Origin: Sutcliffiella deserti | GTDB lineage: Bacteria > Bacillota > Bacilli > Bacillales > Bacillaceae_I | Assembly: GCF_020037475.1 (NCBI RefSeq) | Contig: NZ_JAIQDB010000001.1 | Coordinates: 310,001 to 374,000, forward strand | Direction: 5' to 3' | DNA: 64,000 bases | In this document: in pieces, positions 8,923-17,519 of the stretch | How positions within the stretch are numbered: the stretch's first letter is position 1 | How the letters are laid out: every line of letters starts with the position of its first letter | Program-made: the position numbers and the translations under genes | Notes under the pieces: model-generated | Told to the model about the DNA's origin: nothing | Databases searched by the model: none | The model's input: only the letters and a program-made list of their open reading frames with translations

Positions 8923-10512
8923 TTATTCTGATAACCAGGATCGCAATAGTTTTGCAAATTCATCGGGCTTTTCTTTTGCCATCTTTTCCAATTGCTTTTT
9001 ACGCGCAGATCCTTCAGATTCTTTTTCGTTATTTATATCCGGAATACTTACATTCCTAATCTCATCAACTATCATTTCTTCTTCTATAATCTCTTCTTTT
9101 TTGCTGCGTCTAACTAACATGAATATTAATAAAATGATGACAGCTACTAGTAAACCTCCAACAATATACATCCAAATTGGGATTGTAGGTGTTGGTGCTT
9201 GTTCAAATTGTGTTTTTCCATTAAAGGTTTGAACAGAGACTACAATTTTCTCATCGATGTCTGCATCGTCTGGATTAGCTGCTAAAGCATTCTTATCTAT
9301 CGAAGTCCGGACAATTGTACCCAAAATTTGACGGATTTCATCAACTGTGTCACCTTGTAAAGATAAAGGATCATCTGCCACCGGTGGTTCTACCATGACT
9401 TGGATTCCCATGTCTCTAACTTTGTAAGGACTTTCAACTACTACTTTGTTTATTCGATTAACTTCATTATTTATTCGCTCTTCCATCCGTTCGAAGTCGC
9501 CACTGCCATTTGCACCACCAGCAATATAACCAGGAACATCCGCTTCACCGGTACCTACTTCCCCTCCAGCAGCTGCTTCATTACCTGTATAGGTTTCTGT
9601 AATTCTTTCTACACTTACAGCAATACCCTCCATATTTTCTGGGTCAACGGGTGTAACAAGTTTTTCTTCTCGATTCTCTTGTGTAAAATCAATGTCTGTT
9701 GTGACAGAAACTACTACTTTGTTATGTCCCATCATCATCCCAAGCATCTGTTGCACTTGACGCTGAATATCTCTTTCGATTTCTTTCTTCAATTCCAATT
9801 GGGACGTAACATTTAAACTATTTGACGAATTTTGATTATTTGCGAGATCATAATACTCAAAATTTTGGTTCATGATGACGATATTATCTGTAGAGAGATT
9901 GGAAATACTTTTTGAAACCAAGTGATAAAGCGCATTTATTTCAGTCTGGTCGAATTGATAACCAGGTTCTGTATGTAATACGATGGATGCAGAGGCTTCC
10001 TGTACAGAATCTCTAACAAACACACCTTCCTCTGGCATAGTTATCATTACTTTTGCATCTTTCACTCCATCAATACTCATAACGAGGTTGGCAAGTTCCG
10101 TTTGCATTGCATCCAGTTTCATAATTTGAAACTCGTTGTCGGTCATACCGAATCCAGATCTTTCACCAAAAAAACTATAATCAATACTTCCGCTTTTCGG
10201 AACTCCTTCAGCTGCAAGGTCCACTTTTAAGGTATCCACTGTTTCTTGCGGAACTAAGATTGCTGTTCCATTTTCCGTTATTTGTGAAGGTATACCTCTA
10301 GTATCAAGTACTTCTTTAATTTGCCCGGTTTCTTGTGGTGTTAATTCTTTATATAGAGGCGCCATATTAGTTTTGGTAACAAAATATATGATAGCTATAA
10401 TAGCGAGAACTGCTACTAATGTACTGCTAATAATAACGGTCTTTTGAGTTTTTGCTCTGTTTTTCCAAAAGACGACTGTTTTATTTTTCATATCAAGTAA
10501 TTTCTCTTTCAT
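8923..10512 (-). CDS. fliF: flagellar MS-ring protein FliF
   Basis: FliF forms the MS ring and the housing of the export gate. It has two membrane helices, at about residues 24-45 (VIISSTLVAVLAIIAIIYF) and 450-470 (MYIVGGLLVAVIILLIFML), flanking a large extracytoplasmic YscJ/FliF part (NMAPLYKELTPQE to the fliF domain). The cytoplasmic C-terminus ends in LEKMAKEKPDEFAKLLRSWL, the FliG-binding segment. Length 529 is normal. Unusually, 256 bp separate it from fliE upstream, filled by a repeat element. Confidence 0.98.
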   Translation of the reverse strand: MKEKLLDMKNKTVVFWKNRAKTQKTVIISSTLVAVLAIIAIIYFVTKTNMAPLYKELTPQETGQIKEVLDTRGIPSQITENGTAILVPQETVDTLKVDLAAEGVPKSGSIDYSFFGERSGFGMTDNEFQIMKLDAMQTELANLVMSIDGVKDAKVMITMPEEGVFVRDSVQEASASIVLHTEPGYQFDQTEINALYHLVSKSISNLSTDNIVIMNQNFEYYDLANNQNSSNSLNVTSQLELKKEIERDIQRQVQQMLGMMMGHNKVVVSVTTDIDFTQENREEKLVTPVDPENMEGIAVSVERITETYTGNEAAAGGEVGTGEADVPGYIAGGANGSGDFERMEERINNEVNRINKVVVESPYKVRDMGIQVMVEPPVADDPLSLQGDTVDEIRQILGTIVRTSIDKNALAANPDDADIDEKIVVSVQTFNGKTQFEQAPTPTIPIWMYIVGGLLVAVIILLIFMLVRRSKKEEIIEEEMIVDEIRNVSIPDINNEKESEGSARKKQLEKMAKEKPDEFAKLLRSWLSE

Positions 10513-10583
10513 TCTGTCAATTCCCCCGGTTATTATCTGGCAGCATGATTTATGCAGTTAATAACCGCATTTATTTTATTTTT

Positions 10584-10723
10584 GGCTCTGTTAAACGCCG
10601 CTGTTGATTTCCGCAAAAGGCTACGCGTTCCAAGGGGCGTTGCTGGAGCCCGTTGGAGTCTCCGCCTTTTGCTCCAATCATCGCTGGAATAGCGTTTTTT
10701 CAACAAACAACTTTAACAGACCC
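10584..10723 (+). repeat. interspersed inverted-repeat element (family A, copy 1) inside the fla/che operon
   Basis: About 140 bp between fliE and fliF. The ends form a terminal inverted repeat: GGCTCTGTTAAA at 10584 and TTTAACAGACCC at 10712-10723 (11 of 12 positions pair). A second inner pair (GCTGTTGATTTCCGCAAAAGGC against GCCTTTTGCTCCAATCATCGC) makes a long imperfect hairpin. The interior is richer in G+C than the flanking genes. Related sequence occurs at 23455-23649, 38183-38310, 48811-48920 and partly elsewhere, always between genes. No open frame of its own. Confidence 0.8.
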
Positions 10724-10768
10724 TATTATTTAAAATCTTATTATTCATTAGGTGCCTATTTGACTTCA

Positions 10769-11065
10769 CTAAACTTGCATGCGCATCATTTCTTGATAAG
10801 CTTCAACACCTTTATTTCTAACCTCCATCGTCAACTGAAAAGCGACACTCGCTTTTTGCTGCGCGATTAGAACGTCGTGTAAATCAATACCTTCATTATT
10901 CACTAGTTTTCTTGTTGCTTCGTTGGACACAATTTGGTTACTGTTCACTTCATTTAATGCATCTTTTAAATAACTGGAAAATTGCTGATGCACCTCACCT
11001 GTCGACTTTTTTTGATTATCGGATATCTGCAGTAAGGGTGTTTGGTTCGAAATTTTTGATATCAT
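10769..11065 (-). CDS. fliE: flagellar hook-basal body complex protein FliE
   Basis: FliE links the MS ring to the rod. The 98-residue protein has the family hallmarks: SFSSYLKDAL-type segment (QFSSYLKDALNEVN) and the C-terminal block DLHDVLIAQQKASVAFQLTMEVRNKGVEAYQEMM split over residues 60-95. It lies 15 bp downstream of flgC, with GGAGGAATAAAG before the ATG. Downstream, the operon is interrupted by a 256-bp spacer before fliF. Confidence 0.96.
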   Translation of the reverse strand: MISKISNQTPLLQISDNQKKSTGEVHQQFSSYLKDALNEVNSNQIVSNEATRKLVNNEGIDLHDVLIAQQKASVAFQLTMEVRNKGVEAYQEMMRMQV

Positions 11066-11080
11066 TATTCTTTATTCCTC

Positions 11081-11533
11081 CTACTTTCCTAACTCAAGCG
11101 TTTTCATCATTATTCCTTTAGATGCATTGAAAACAGTTACATTTGCTTCATAGGATCTTGTGGCACTCATTAGATCCACCATTTCTTTTAAAGGATCAAC
11201 ATTTGGAAGTTGTACATAGCCTTCCTCATTTGCATCAGGATGACTTGGATCGAATACTATTCGAAAAGGGGCGTCATCTTCTTTAATTCTTGTAACCCTT
11301 ACGCCATTACCAATTTCATTACTAGATCCGGAAGCTTTCTGTAAAAATGATTGAAAGCTGTTTTCCATTGGCGCGGTCTCTACTATCTTTCTTTTATAAG
11401 GCTCCCATTCTCCATTAACAAACCTGCCTCTTGTAGAGTCCACATTCGCCATATTTGAGGAAGTTACATCCATTCGCAATCGTTGCGCAGTGAGAGCGGA
11501 AGCAGAGATGTTCATACTTTTAAACATGGACAT
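11081..11533 (-). CDS. flgC: flagellar basal-body rod protein FlgC
   Basis: Proximal rod subunit, 150 residues. The N-terminus has MFKSMNISASALTAQRLRMD and SSNMANVDSTR, the rod-family motif, and the C-terminus has NPLKEMVDLMSATRSYEAN-like sequence (DPLKEMVDLMSATRSYEANV). GGGAGGTAGAG precedes the ATG, and this sequence overlaps the flgB stop codon, so the two are probably translationally coupled. Standard second gene of the fla/che operon. Confidence 0.97.
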   Translation of the reverse strand: MSMFKSMNISASALTAQRLRMDVTSSNMANVDSTRGRFVNGEWEPYKRKIVETAPMENSFQSFLQKASGSSNEIGNGVRVTRIKEDDAPFRIVFDPSHPDANEEGYVQLPNVDPLKEMVDLMSATRSYEANVTVFNASKGIMMKTLELGK

Positions 11534-11922
11534 TAAGCTCTACCTCCCTTAATAACAGACTGCAATGACTGAAACTTTCCACTCAGTTGATCGATCATTG
11601 TGTAATAATGAATCTGGTTTTCTGCTAGTTCTGACATCTCTTTATCAATATCAACATTGTTCCCATTATGAGAATAGGAATGTGCTGTGTTATCAATAGT
11701 AAAAGCTTGTTTTGAAGTTCCAGAAAATTCAAAGTGACGAGCATCTGTTCTTTTAGCATTCATCGCTTCGTTAAAAACTTGTCCAAAATTAGGATTTACT
11801 ACCTTACGTTTATAATTTGGTGTGTCAACATTTGCTATATTTTGAGAAATCGTTTTATGCTTTGCCGCAGAATATTGAATTCCTTTTTCTAAAGCGGTAA
11901 TGGATGACGAAAAAATATTCAT
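11533..11922 (-). CDS. flgB: flagellar basal-body rod protein FlgB
   Basis: First gene of the fla/che operon; proximal rod subunit of 129 residues from the chosen start. Conserved features: ALEKGIQYSAAKHKTISQNIANVDTPNYKRK at about 7-37 (rod N-terminal motif, shortened here) and a helical C-terminus. The frame opens four codons earlier at 11934, but the ATG at 11922 aligns with the usual start (MxxFSxxIxxLExG) and has GGGGGT upstream. The 371 bp between it and codY must hold the operon promoter. Confidence 0.94.
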   Translation of the reverse strand: MNIFSSSITALEKGIQYSAAKHKTISQNIANVDTPNYKRKVVNPNFGQVFNEAMNAKRTDARHFEFSGTSKQAFTIDNTAHSYSHNGNNVDIDKEMSELAENQIHYYTMIDQLSGKFQSLQSVIKGGRA

Positions 11923-12293
11923 GATAACCCCCATAAAAGTGAAAAAAATGACGAAAGATATAGATTTGTCGAAATTTGTTTATATAGCCTTATTGTAAAT
12001 TAAGGAACCTCATCTGTCTATGCACTATTTGTTAAAATAATGCGATAAATAGACTCATTTTTCATAACAGGACTATAGTTACATATAAATCCCATAAATT
12101 AGTATAGTTAGTGTTAACCGCTAAATAAATACTAAATCACTTTACTTTTGCATATAAAATTCTCTTTTGAAAGCTAGGGTGTCATAGACCTTCTGCTCTC
12201 GCTCACATGGCTAATCACCATAGCTACTTACCGCTCAAAAACACGTAAAAAAACCTGCCCCTTTAAAGAGGCAGGTTTTTTGGGTACTATAAA
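11923..12293 (-). other. codY-flgB intergenic region, presumed fla/che leader
   Basis: This gene-free stretch begins (in transcription order) with the codY terminator and then about 320 bp of AT-rich sequence up to flgB. It should contain the fla/che promoter, as in B. subtilis. I looked for a sigma-D element (TAAA, spacer, GCCGATAT) and for a strong sigma-A pair on the minus strand and found neither convincingly; TATACT near 12103 has only a weak upstream partner. A short stretch at 12183-12210 (CATAGACC, CTCTCGC, CACATG) resembles part of the repeat at 62118. Confidence 0.5.
12247..12281 (-). terminator. intrinsic terminator of the topA/xerC-hslVU-codY unit
   Basis: In the transcribed strand, ACCTGCCTC, a short AT loop, then GGGGCAGGT followed by seven T. 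The stem is GC-rich and begins 13 bp after the codY stop codon. Confidence 0.9.
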
Positions 12294-13073
12294 TTAATGC
12301 GATTTCAGCTTAGCTAATTCCATCAAAAACTTATCATTAAGCACTTTAATATAAGTACCTTTCATACCTAGAGAACGTGATTCGATTACCCCTGCACTTT
12401 CTAGCTTACGAAGTGCATTTACAATAACTGAACGGGTTATTCCGACTCTGTCTGCAATTTTACTTGCAACGAGCAATCCTTCTTTTCCGTCTAATTCTTC
12501 GAAAATATGCTCGATTGCTTCAAGTTCACTGTAAGATAAAGAGCTAATCGCCATTTGGACAACAGCTTTACTTCTAGCTTCATCTTCAATTTCCTCAGCT
12601 TTCTCACGAAGAATTTCCATTCCTACCACTGTTGCTCCGTATTCAGCCATAATTAGATCATCATCAGAAAACGGTTCTTGTAAACGAGCTAAAATTAATG
12701 TTCCTAAGCGCTCTCCACCACCGATAATTGGTACAATGGTTGTCAATCCTGTCTTAAATAACTCTTTATTCTCTACAGGAAAAGCTGTGTACTCACTATC
12801 CACATCAAGATTAGAAGAGGTTTCGGAAATCTTGAATAAGTTTTTCGTGTACTCTTCTGGGAATTGACGATCTTCCAACATTTTAATCATTCGTTCGTTT
12901 TCAATCTGTTGGTTAATTGAATAGCCAAGAAGCTTTCCTCGACGGCTTAGCACGAACACGTTTGCTTCAATTACATTACACAAGGTTTCAGACATTTCTT
13001 TAAAGTTAACTGGTTTTCCTGCAGCTTTTTGAAGCATTGCATTAATGGTTCTTGTTTTTTGTAATAACGGCAT
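12294..13073 (-). CDS. codY: GTP- and branched-chain-amino-acid-sensing repressor CodY
   Basis: Global regulator that represses stationary-phase and nutrient-scavenging genes when Ile/Leu/Val and GTP are high. The 259-residue protein has an N-terminal GAF domain (about 1-155; [22 protein letters not shown]) and a C-terminal winged helix-turn-helix at about 203-230 ([20 protein letters not shown]), the near-invariant CodY recognition helix. Length is canonical. AGGAGGAAG lies upstream of the ATG. It is last in xerC-hslV-hslU-codY, 24 bp after hslU, and is followed by a strong terminator. In B. subtilis CodY also affects the fla/che promoter just downstream. Confidence 0.99.
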   Translation of the reverse strand: MPLLQKTRTINAMLQKAAGKPVNFKEMSETLCNVIEANVFVLSRRGKLLGYSINQQIENERMIKMLEDRQFPEEYTKNLFKISETSSNLDVDSEYTAFPVENKELFKTGLTTIVPIIGGGERLGTLILARLQEPFSDDDLIMAEYGATVVGMEILREKAEEIEDEARSKAVVQMAISSLSYSELEAIEHIFEELDGKEGLLVASKIADRVGITRSVIVNALRKLESAGVIESRSLGMKGTYIKVLNDKFLMELAKLKSH

Positions 13074-13097
13074 TTTACTTCCTCCTAGAATCTACTT

Positions 13098-14501
13098 CTA
13101 CAATATAAATTGACTTAAATCTTTATTTTTCGCAATAGAACCTAATTTTTCTTCAACATATTGAGGTGTAATCACAATTTTCTCCAGATTTATATCCGGT
13201 GCTTCAAAAGAAAGGTCCTCAAGTAATTTTTCCAAGATGGTATGCAAGCGACGCGCTCCGATATTATCGGTATCCTGATTCACCTGGAATGCAACTTCTG
13301 CTATCTTACGAATAGCATCGTCAGAAAATTCAAGTTGTATACCTTCTGTTTCCAATAAAGCTATGTATTGCTTTATCAGGGCGTTATCCGGTTCCACTAA
13401 AATTCTAACAAAATCTTCCACAGTCAATTTCGTTAACTCTACACGAATCGGGAAACGACCTTGAAGTTCCGGTATCAGGTCTGACGGTTTTGCAATATGA
13501 AAGGCACCAGCTGAAATGAATAGCACATGGTCTGTATTAACTTGACCATGTTTAGTCATAACCGTAGATCCTTCTACAATAGGTAATATGTCGCGTTGTA
13601 CACCTTCACGTGAAACATCTGCAGAAGAACCACTGTTCTTTTTCGCAATTTTATCGATTTCATCTATGAAAATGATTCCACTTTGCTCGGCGCGAACGAT
13701 GGCTTCTTGAGATACTTCATCCATGTCGATAAGTTTATATGCTTCTTCATTTGTTAGAATTGGTCTAGCCTCTCTAACTGTGAGCTTACGCTTTTTCTTT
13801 TTCTTTGGCATTAAGTTACTTAACGCGTCTTGCATGTTCATGCCCATTTGTTCCATACCCGAACCCTGGAGCATATCAAACATGGATCCTTGCTGTTCTT
13901 CTACTTCTAGCGTTACATAACGGTCCTCTAATTCACCTAATGCTAATTGGTGGGCCATTCTTTTTCGTTGATCTTTAATGGACGTTTCCTCTTGCTTAAT
14001 CTGTTCATCTGTATCAGACGATTGATTTGTACCTCCAAAGAACATCTCAAGAGGATTTTTATAGGAAGAGGAATTCTTCTGTTTGCCTGGAACCAAAAGC
14101 TCCACTAATCTTTTGTTTGCATTTTCTAAGGCTTTCTCTTTTACACTTAACATTTTCTCTTCTTTTACTAAACGTACACTTGTTTCCACTAAATCACGGA
14201 CCATTGATTCCACATCCCTGCCGACGTAGCCGACTTCAGTGAACTTTGTTGCTTCCACTTTAATAAAAGGAGCACCTACAAGCTTGGCTATTCTTCTGGC
14301 TATTTCAGTTTTACCAACACCAGTTGGGCCGATCATTAGAATGTTTTTAGGAACAACTTCATCACGCAAATTACCAGAAAGCAAGCTTCTACGATATCGA
14401 TTTCTCAGTGCAACAGCCACCGCTTTTTTTGCTTTCGTTTGTCCTACAATATATTGATCAAGCATTTCGACTATTTGCCTAGGGGTTAATTTTTCACTCA
14501 T
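13098..14501 (-). CDS. hslU: HslU (ClpY) ATPase subunit of the HslUV protease
   Basis: AAA+ unfoldase that feeds substrates to HslV. Walker A GPTGVGKT is at about residues 58-65 and Walker [12 protein letters not shown] in the second half, after the family-specific I domain (rich in Met and Gln, about 110-240). The sensor region and C-terminal tail ending SQFIL, used to activate HslV, are present. The open frame extends 20 codons upstream, but it overlaps hslV; the ATG at 14501 ([14 protein letters not shown]) gives 467 residues, the usual length, and starts 17 bp after hslV. Confidence 0.98.
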   Translation of the reverse strand: MSEKLTPRQIVEMLDQYIVGQTKAKKAVAVALRNRYRRSLLSGNLRDEVVPKNILMIGPTGVGKTEIARRIAKLVGAPFIKVEATKFTEVGYVGRDVESMVRDLVETSVRLVKEEKMLSVKEKALENANKRLVELLVPGKQKNSSSYKNPLEMFFGGTNQSSDTDEQIKQEETSIKDQRKRMAHQLALGELEDRYVTLEVEEQQGSMFDMLQGSGMEQMGMNMQDALSNLMPKKKKKRKLTVREARPILTNEEAYKLIDMDEVSQEAIVRAEQSGIIFIDEIDKIAKKNSGSSADVSREGVQRDILPIVEGSTVMTKHGQVNTDHVLFISAGAFHIAKPSDLIPELQGRFPIRVELTKLTVEDFVRILVEPDNALIKQYIALLETEGIQLEFSDDAIRKIAEVAFQVNQDTDNIGARRLHTILEKLLEDLSFEAPDINLEKIVITPQYVEEKLGSIAKNKDLSQFIL

Positions 14502-14518
14502 ATTAGCAACCGCCTTTT

Positions 14519-15061
14519 CTATAGTTCTTCCACAATGATATTGTCGTTTGTATACACACAAATTTCTCCCGCCATATCCAGGGCTGCTTTTGCAATTTCT
14601 CTTGCAGTCATGTGCTCACCAGCATATCTTTTAAGAGCACGCCCTGCAGCTAATGCATAATTGCCCCCTGAACCGATTGCCAAAATGCCATCATCAGGTT
14701 CAATTACTTCCCCTGTCCCGGATACTAATAATAGGCTCGTGTCATCCATAACAATCAACATTGCTTCTAATCTTCTTAACACTTTGTCACTTCGCCATTC
14801 TTTTGCAAGCTCCACAGCTGCTCTTTGAAGATTTCCATTGTATTCTTCAAGTTTAACTTCAAATAGTTCAAATAAAGTAAAAGCGTCCGCTACTGACCCT
14901 GCAAATCCGGCTAATATTTTACCATTAAAAAGTCTACGTACTTTCCTTGCGGTATGCTTCATGACTACCGCATTTCCAAATGTAACTTGCCCGTCACCTG
15001 ACATTGCTGATTGTCCTTGATGCTTTACAGCAAATATCGTAGTGGCATGAAAAGATGACAT
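14519..15061 (-). CDS. hslV: HslV (ClpQ/CodW) peptidase subunit
   Basis: Proteasome-like peptidase of the HslUV complex. The ATG at 15061 has AGGAGG seven bases upstream, whereas the longer frame starting at 15091 has none. The product begins [15 protein letters not shown], so after Met removal the N-terminal nucleophile would be Ser rather than the Thr of most HslV; this is the known Bacillus CodW variant, in which an extra segment precedes the TTI motif. The SGDGQVTFG and [13 protein letters not shown] segments are typical. 180 residues. It starts 22 bp after xerC. Confidence 0.97.
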   Translation of the reverse strand: MSSFHATTIFAVKHQGQSAMSGDGQVTFGNAVVMKHTARKVRRLFNGKILAGFAGSVADAFTLFELFEVKLEEYNGNLQRAAVELAKEWRSDKVLRRLEAMLIVMDDTSLLLVSGTGEVIEPDDGILAIGSGGNYALAAGRALKRYAGEHMTAREIAKAALDMAGEICVYTNDNIIVEEL

Positions 15062-15083
15062 GGGGGTTCCTCCTGTTCCTTCC

Positions 15084-15992
15084 TCATGCACGAGGATGAA
15101 ATTGATTGTAAGTTTGTTGTAGACGTTCTTTCGTCACATGTGTGTAAAGTTGGGTGGATGAGAGACTTGCATGACCTAATAATTCTTGTACAACCCTTAA
15201 ATCTGCACCTTCGTTTAACATATGTGTTGCAAATGTATGGCGTAATACATGGGGACTAATATGTAAAGTTGAACTGGCTTGTTTCACTAACTCGTTTAAC
15301 ACCATTCTTACACCACGCGGAGTAATCGGTTCACCAAGATAATTCAAGAATAGATGCTTAGAAGAAGCAGGTTGTTTTGACTTTTTCAAAAGTGCCTCAC
15401 GACCATCTTTTAAATAATACTCCATCGCTTCTTGAGCAAAGCTTCCAAACGGTACATACCTTTGTTTGTTTCCTTTTCCGTTAATCAGAATGGTTCCAAG
15501 GTTAAAATCAATATCTTGCAGTTTAATGTCACAGCATTCACTAACTCGAATGCCTGTTGCATAAAGCAGCTCAAGCAGGACCTGGTTTCTTTGCCCAAGA
15601 GGCGTATCTCTACTAGATACAGCAAATAGTTTCTCTAATTCTTCACTATATAAGAACTGAGGCAAATGCTTCACTTGCTTTGGTAGAGAAACGACGGAAA
15701 AAGGATTGTTAGTAATCTTTTCCTCTCTACTCAAATATTTAAAAAAACTTCTAAGGCTGGAAGTTTTTCTAGCAACAGACCTTCTAGCGTATTTCTTCTT
15801 ATGCAATAACGTTAAGTACAAACGTGCTTCTGTATGAGTGATTTCATGTATGTTAGTAATCGCTTCTTCTTTCATGAAATCAAAAAAATCTTCAATATCT
15901 TTTTGATAGTACGCAATAGTATATTTTGAATAATTTTTCTCAATTTGTAAATATTCTAGAAAAGAATTTAACGGAATCTTAACATTTGGCAT
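15084..15992 (-). CDS. xerC: tyrosine recombinase XerC (CodV)
   Basis: Site-specific recombinase that with XerD resolves chromosome dimers at dif. The N-terminal SAM-like DNA-binding domain spans about 1-90. The catalytic residues are all present: R149 (ATGIRVSE), K173 (NGKGNKQR), H248 and R251 (HVLRH), H274 (LLGHASL) and Y283 (TQLYTH). Length 302 is normal. GAGGTGAG precedes the ATG. A perfect 15-bp inverted repeat lies just upstream in the spacer after trmFO. Confidence 0.97.
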   Translation of the reverse strand: MPNVKIPLNSFLEYLQIEKNYSKYTIAYYQKDIEDFFDFMKEEAITNIHEITHTEARLYLTLLHKKKYARRSVARKTSSLRSFFKYLSREEKITNNPFSVVSLPKQVKHLPQFLYSEELEKLFAVSSRDTPLGQRNQVLLELLYATGIRVSECCDIKLQDIDFNLGTILINGKGNKQRYVPFGSFAQEAMEYYLKDGREALLKKSKQPASSKHLFLNYLGEPITPRGVRMVLNELVKQASSTLHISPHVLRHTFATHMLNEGADLRVVQELLGHASLSSTQLYTHVTKERLQQTYNQFHPRA

Positions 15993-16004
15993 TTTCTCAC
16001 CTCA

Positions 16005-16043
16005 CAAGGGCTACTAAATATTATCATAATTTAGTAGCCCTTG
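16005..16043 (-). promoter_or_regulatory. perfect 15-bp inverted repeat in the trmFO-xerC spacer
   Basis: CAAGGGCTACTAAAT at 16005-16019 is exactly complementary to ATTTAGTAGCCCTTG at 16029-16043, with a 9-base loop. It lies between the trmFO stop codon and the xerC ribosome binding site. There is no T run after it on the minus strand, so it is not a standard terminator; it could be an RNA processing or stability hairpin, or a protein-binding palindrome. Confidence 0.65.
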
Positions 16044-16046
16044 CAA

Positions 16047-17360
16047 TTAATTTAATTCACTTTTTACAAAATTCTGAATTGTTTCCAACGCTCTCCTAGC
16101 ATATGCTTCATTTCTTTCCTGTTTATTTTTTATTTTTGTAGGTAAATCAGGGAAAAGACCAAAATTAGCATTCATTGGCTGAAAATTCTTTGAGCTGGTA
16201 GCTGTGATATAGTGAGACATACTTCCAATAGCAGATTCTTTTGGAAACTCTAAAGGTTCTTCTCCATTTACTAATCTGGCAGCGTTTATACCAGCTATTA
16301 GGCCGGATGCAGCTGATTCTACATACCCTTCTACACCAGTCATTTGACCAGCAAAGAAAAGATCGTCACGAGCCTTAAACTGATAAGTTGCTTTTAACAA
16401 ATTAGGTGAGTTAATGAATGTGTTCCGGTGCATCACGCCATATCGGACAATTTCTGCATTTTCTAAGCCAGGTATTAATCGTATCACATCTTTTTGAGGG
16501 CCCCATTTTAAATGTGTCTGAAAACCAACAATATTATACAAAGTTCCTGCTGCGTCATCCTGACGGAGCTGTACAACGGCATAAGGACGTTTATCTGTTT
16601 TAGGATCTTCTAATCCAACTGGCTTTAAAGGTCCAAACAACATAGTCTTTTTCCCGCGATTGGCCATCACTTCAATTGGCATACAACCTTCAAAGAAAAT
16701 CTCTTTCTCAAATTCCTTTAGCGGAACCGTCTCCGCAGCTACTAATGCTTCATAAAAGGTATTAAATTGCTCTTCGGTCATAGGACAATTTAAATAGGCT
16801 GCTTCCCCTTTATCATATCTCGACTTCAGATAAACAATATCCATATTTATGCTGTCTTTTTCTAAGATAGGAGCTGCTGCATCATAGAAATACAAATACT
16901 CTTCCCCTGTTAATGATCTTAGTTGATCTGATAAGCTTTTAGAAGTTAAAGGTCCTGTAGCAATAATAGTCGGTCCTTCTGGTATCATTTCTACCTCTTC
17001 TTGAAACACTGTTACTAGCGGATGGTTCTTCACCCGTTCGGTCACATTTGCGGCAAACTCATGACGATCTACAGCTAATGCTCCACCAGCAGGGACAGCA
17101 CATTCATCAGCAGATTTAATTATAACCGAATTAAGTATGCGCATTTCTTCCTTTAACACTCCAACTGCATTTGTAAGATTATTTGCTCTTAAAGAATTAG
17201 AACATACTAATTCGGCAAATTTATCTGTATGATGGGCCGGAGTTTGTTTAACTGGTCTCATCTCGTATAAATGAACTCGTATACCTTTATTCGCTAGCTG
17301 CCATGCAGCTTCACTACCTGCTAGACCTGCCCCAATTACATTTACTACTTTTGTACTCAT
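16047..17360 (-). CDS. trmFO: TrmFO, folate/FAD-dependent tRNA (m5U54) methyltransferase
   Basis: Makes 5-methyluridine at position 54 of tRNA using methylenetetrahydrofolate. The N-terminus [18 protein letters not shown] is the FAD-binding GxGxxG fold (residues 7-13), followed by the GidA-like [23 protein letters not shown] region split by the family Cys. The C-terminal [20 protein letters not shown] segment is characteristic. 437 residues, normal length. GGAGGAAC precedes the ATG. It follows topA, the conserved Firmicute order. Confidence 0.98.
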   Translation of the reverse strand: MSTKVVNVIGAGLAGSEAAWQLANKGIRVHLYEMRPVKQTPAHHTDKFAELVCSNSLRANNLTNAVGVLKEEMRILNSVIIKSADECAVPAGGALAVDRHEFAANVTERVKNHPLVTVFQEEVEMIPEGPTIIATGPLTSKSLSDQLRSLTGEEYLYFYDAAAPILEKDSINMDIVYLKSRYDKGEAAYLNCPMTEEQFNTFYEALVAAETVPLKEFEKEIFFEGCMPIEVMANRGKKTMLFGPLKPVGLEDPKTDKRPYAVVQLRQDDAAGTLYNIVGFQTHLKWGPQKDVIRLIPGLENAEIVRYGVMHRNTFINSPNLLKATYQFKARDDLFFAGQMTGVEGYVESAASGLIAGINAARLVNGEEPLEFPKESAIGSMSHYITATSSKNFQPMNANFGLFPDLPTKIKNKQERNEAYARRALETIQNFVKSELN

Positions 17361-17474
17361 TGCAAAGTTCCTCCAAATCTTTTACAGACTACTATTTTTA
17401 AATATCTCATTACTTTACTTTATTGGTCCATCAATAAGCGAAAACAACCCTAAAAAAATACTATAACAAAGGAA

Positions 17475-17519
17475 AAGGGGCTGACGCAAAAAAGTTTAGG
17501 TGTCAGACCCTTTTTTTCC
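17475..17519 (-). terminator. hairpin downstream of topA
   Basis: On the minus strand, immediately after the topA stop: GGGTCTGACAC, a 12-base T-rich loop, GCGTCAGCCCC, then TTTTCC. The stem is GC-rich with small mismatches. Termination may be partial, since trmFO follows on the same strand. Confidence 0.6.

Noticed and set aside
10604-10870. 88-codon frame on the plus strand in the fliE-fliF spacer
   Set aside because: It is made of repeat sequence and antisense fliE, and lacks a ribosome binding site.
11935-12243. sigma-D flagellar promoter upstream of flgB
   Set aside because: I searched for TAAA with GCCGATAT at 14-16 bp on the minus strand and found no acceptable match, so no promoter is annotated.
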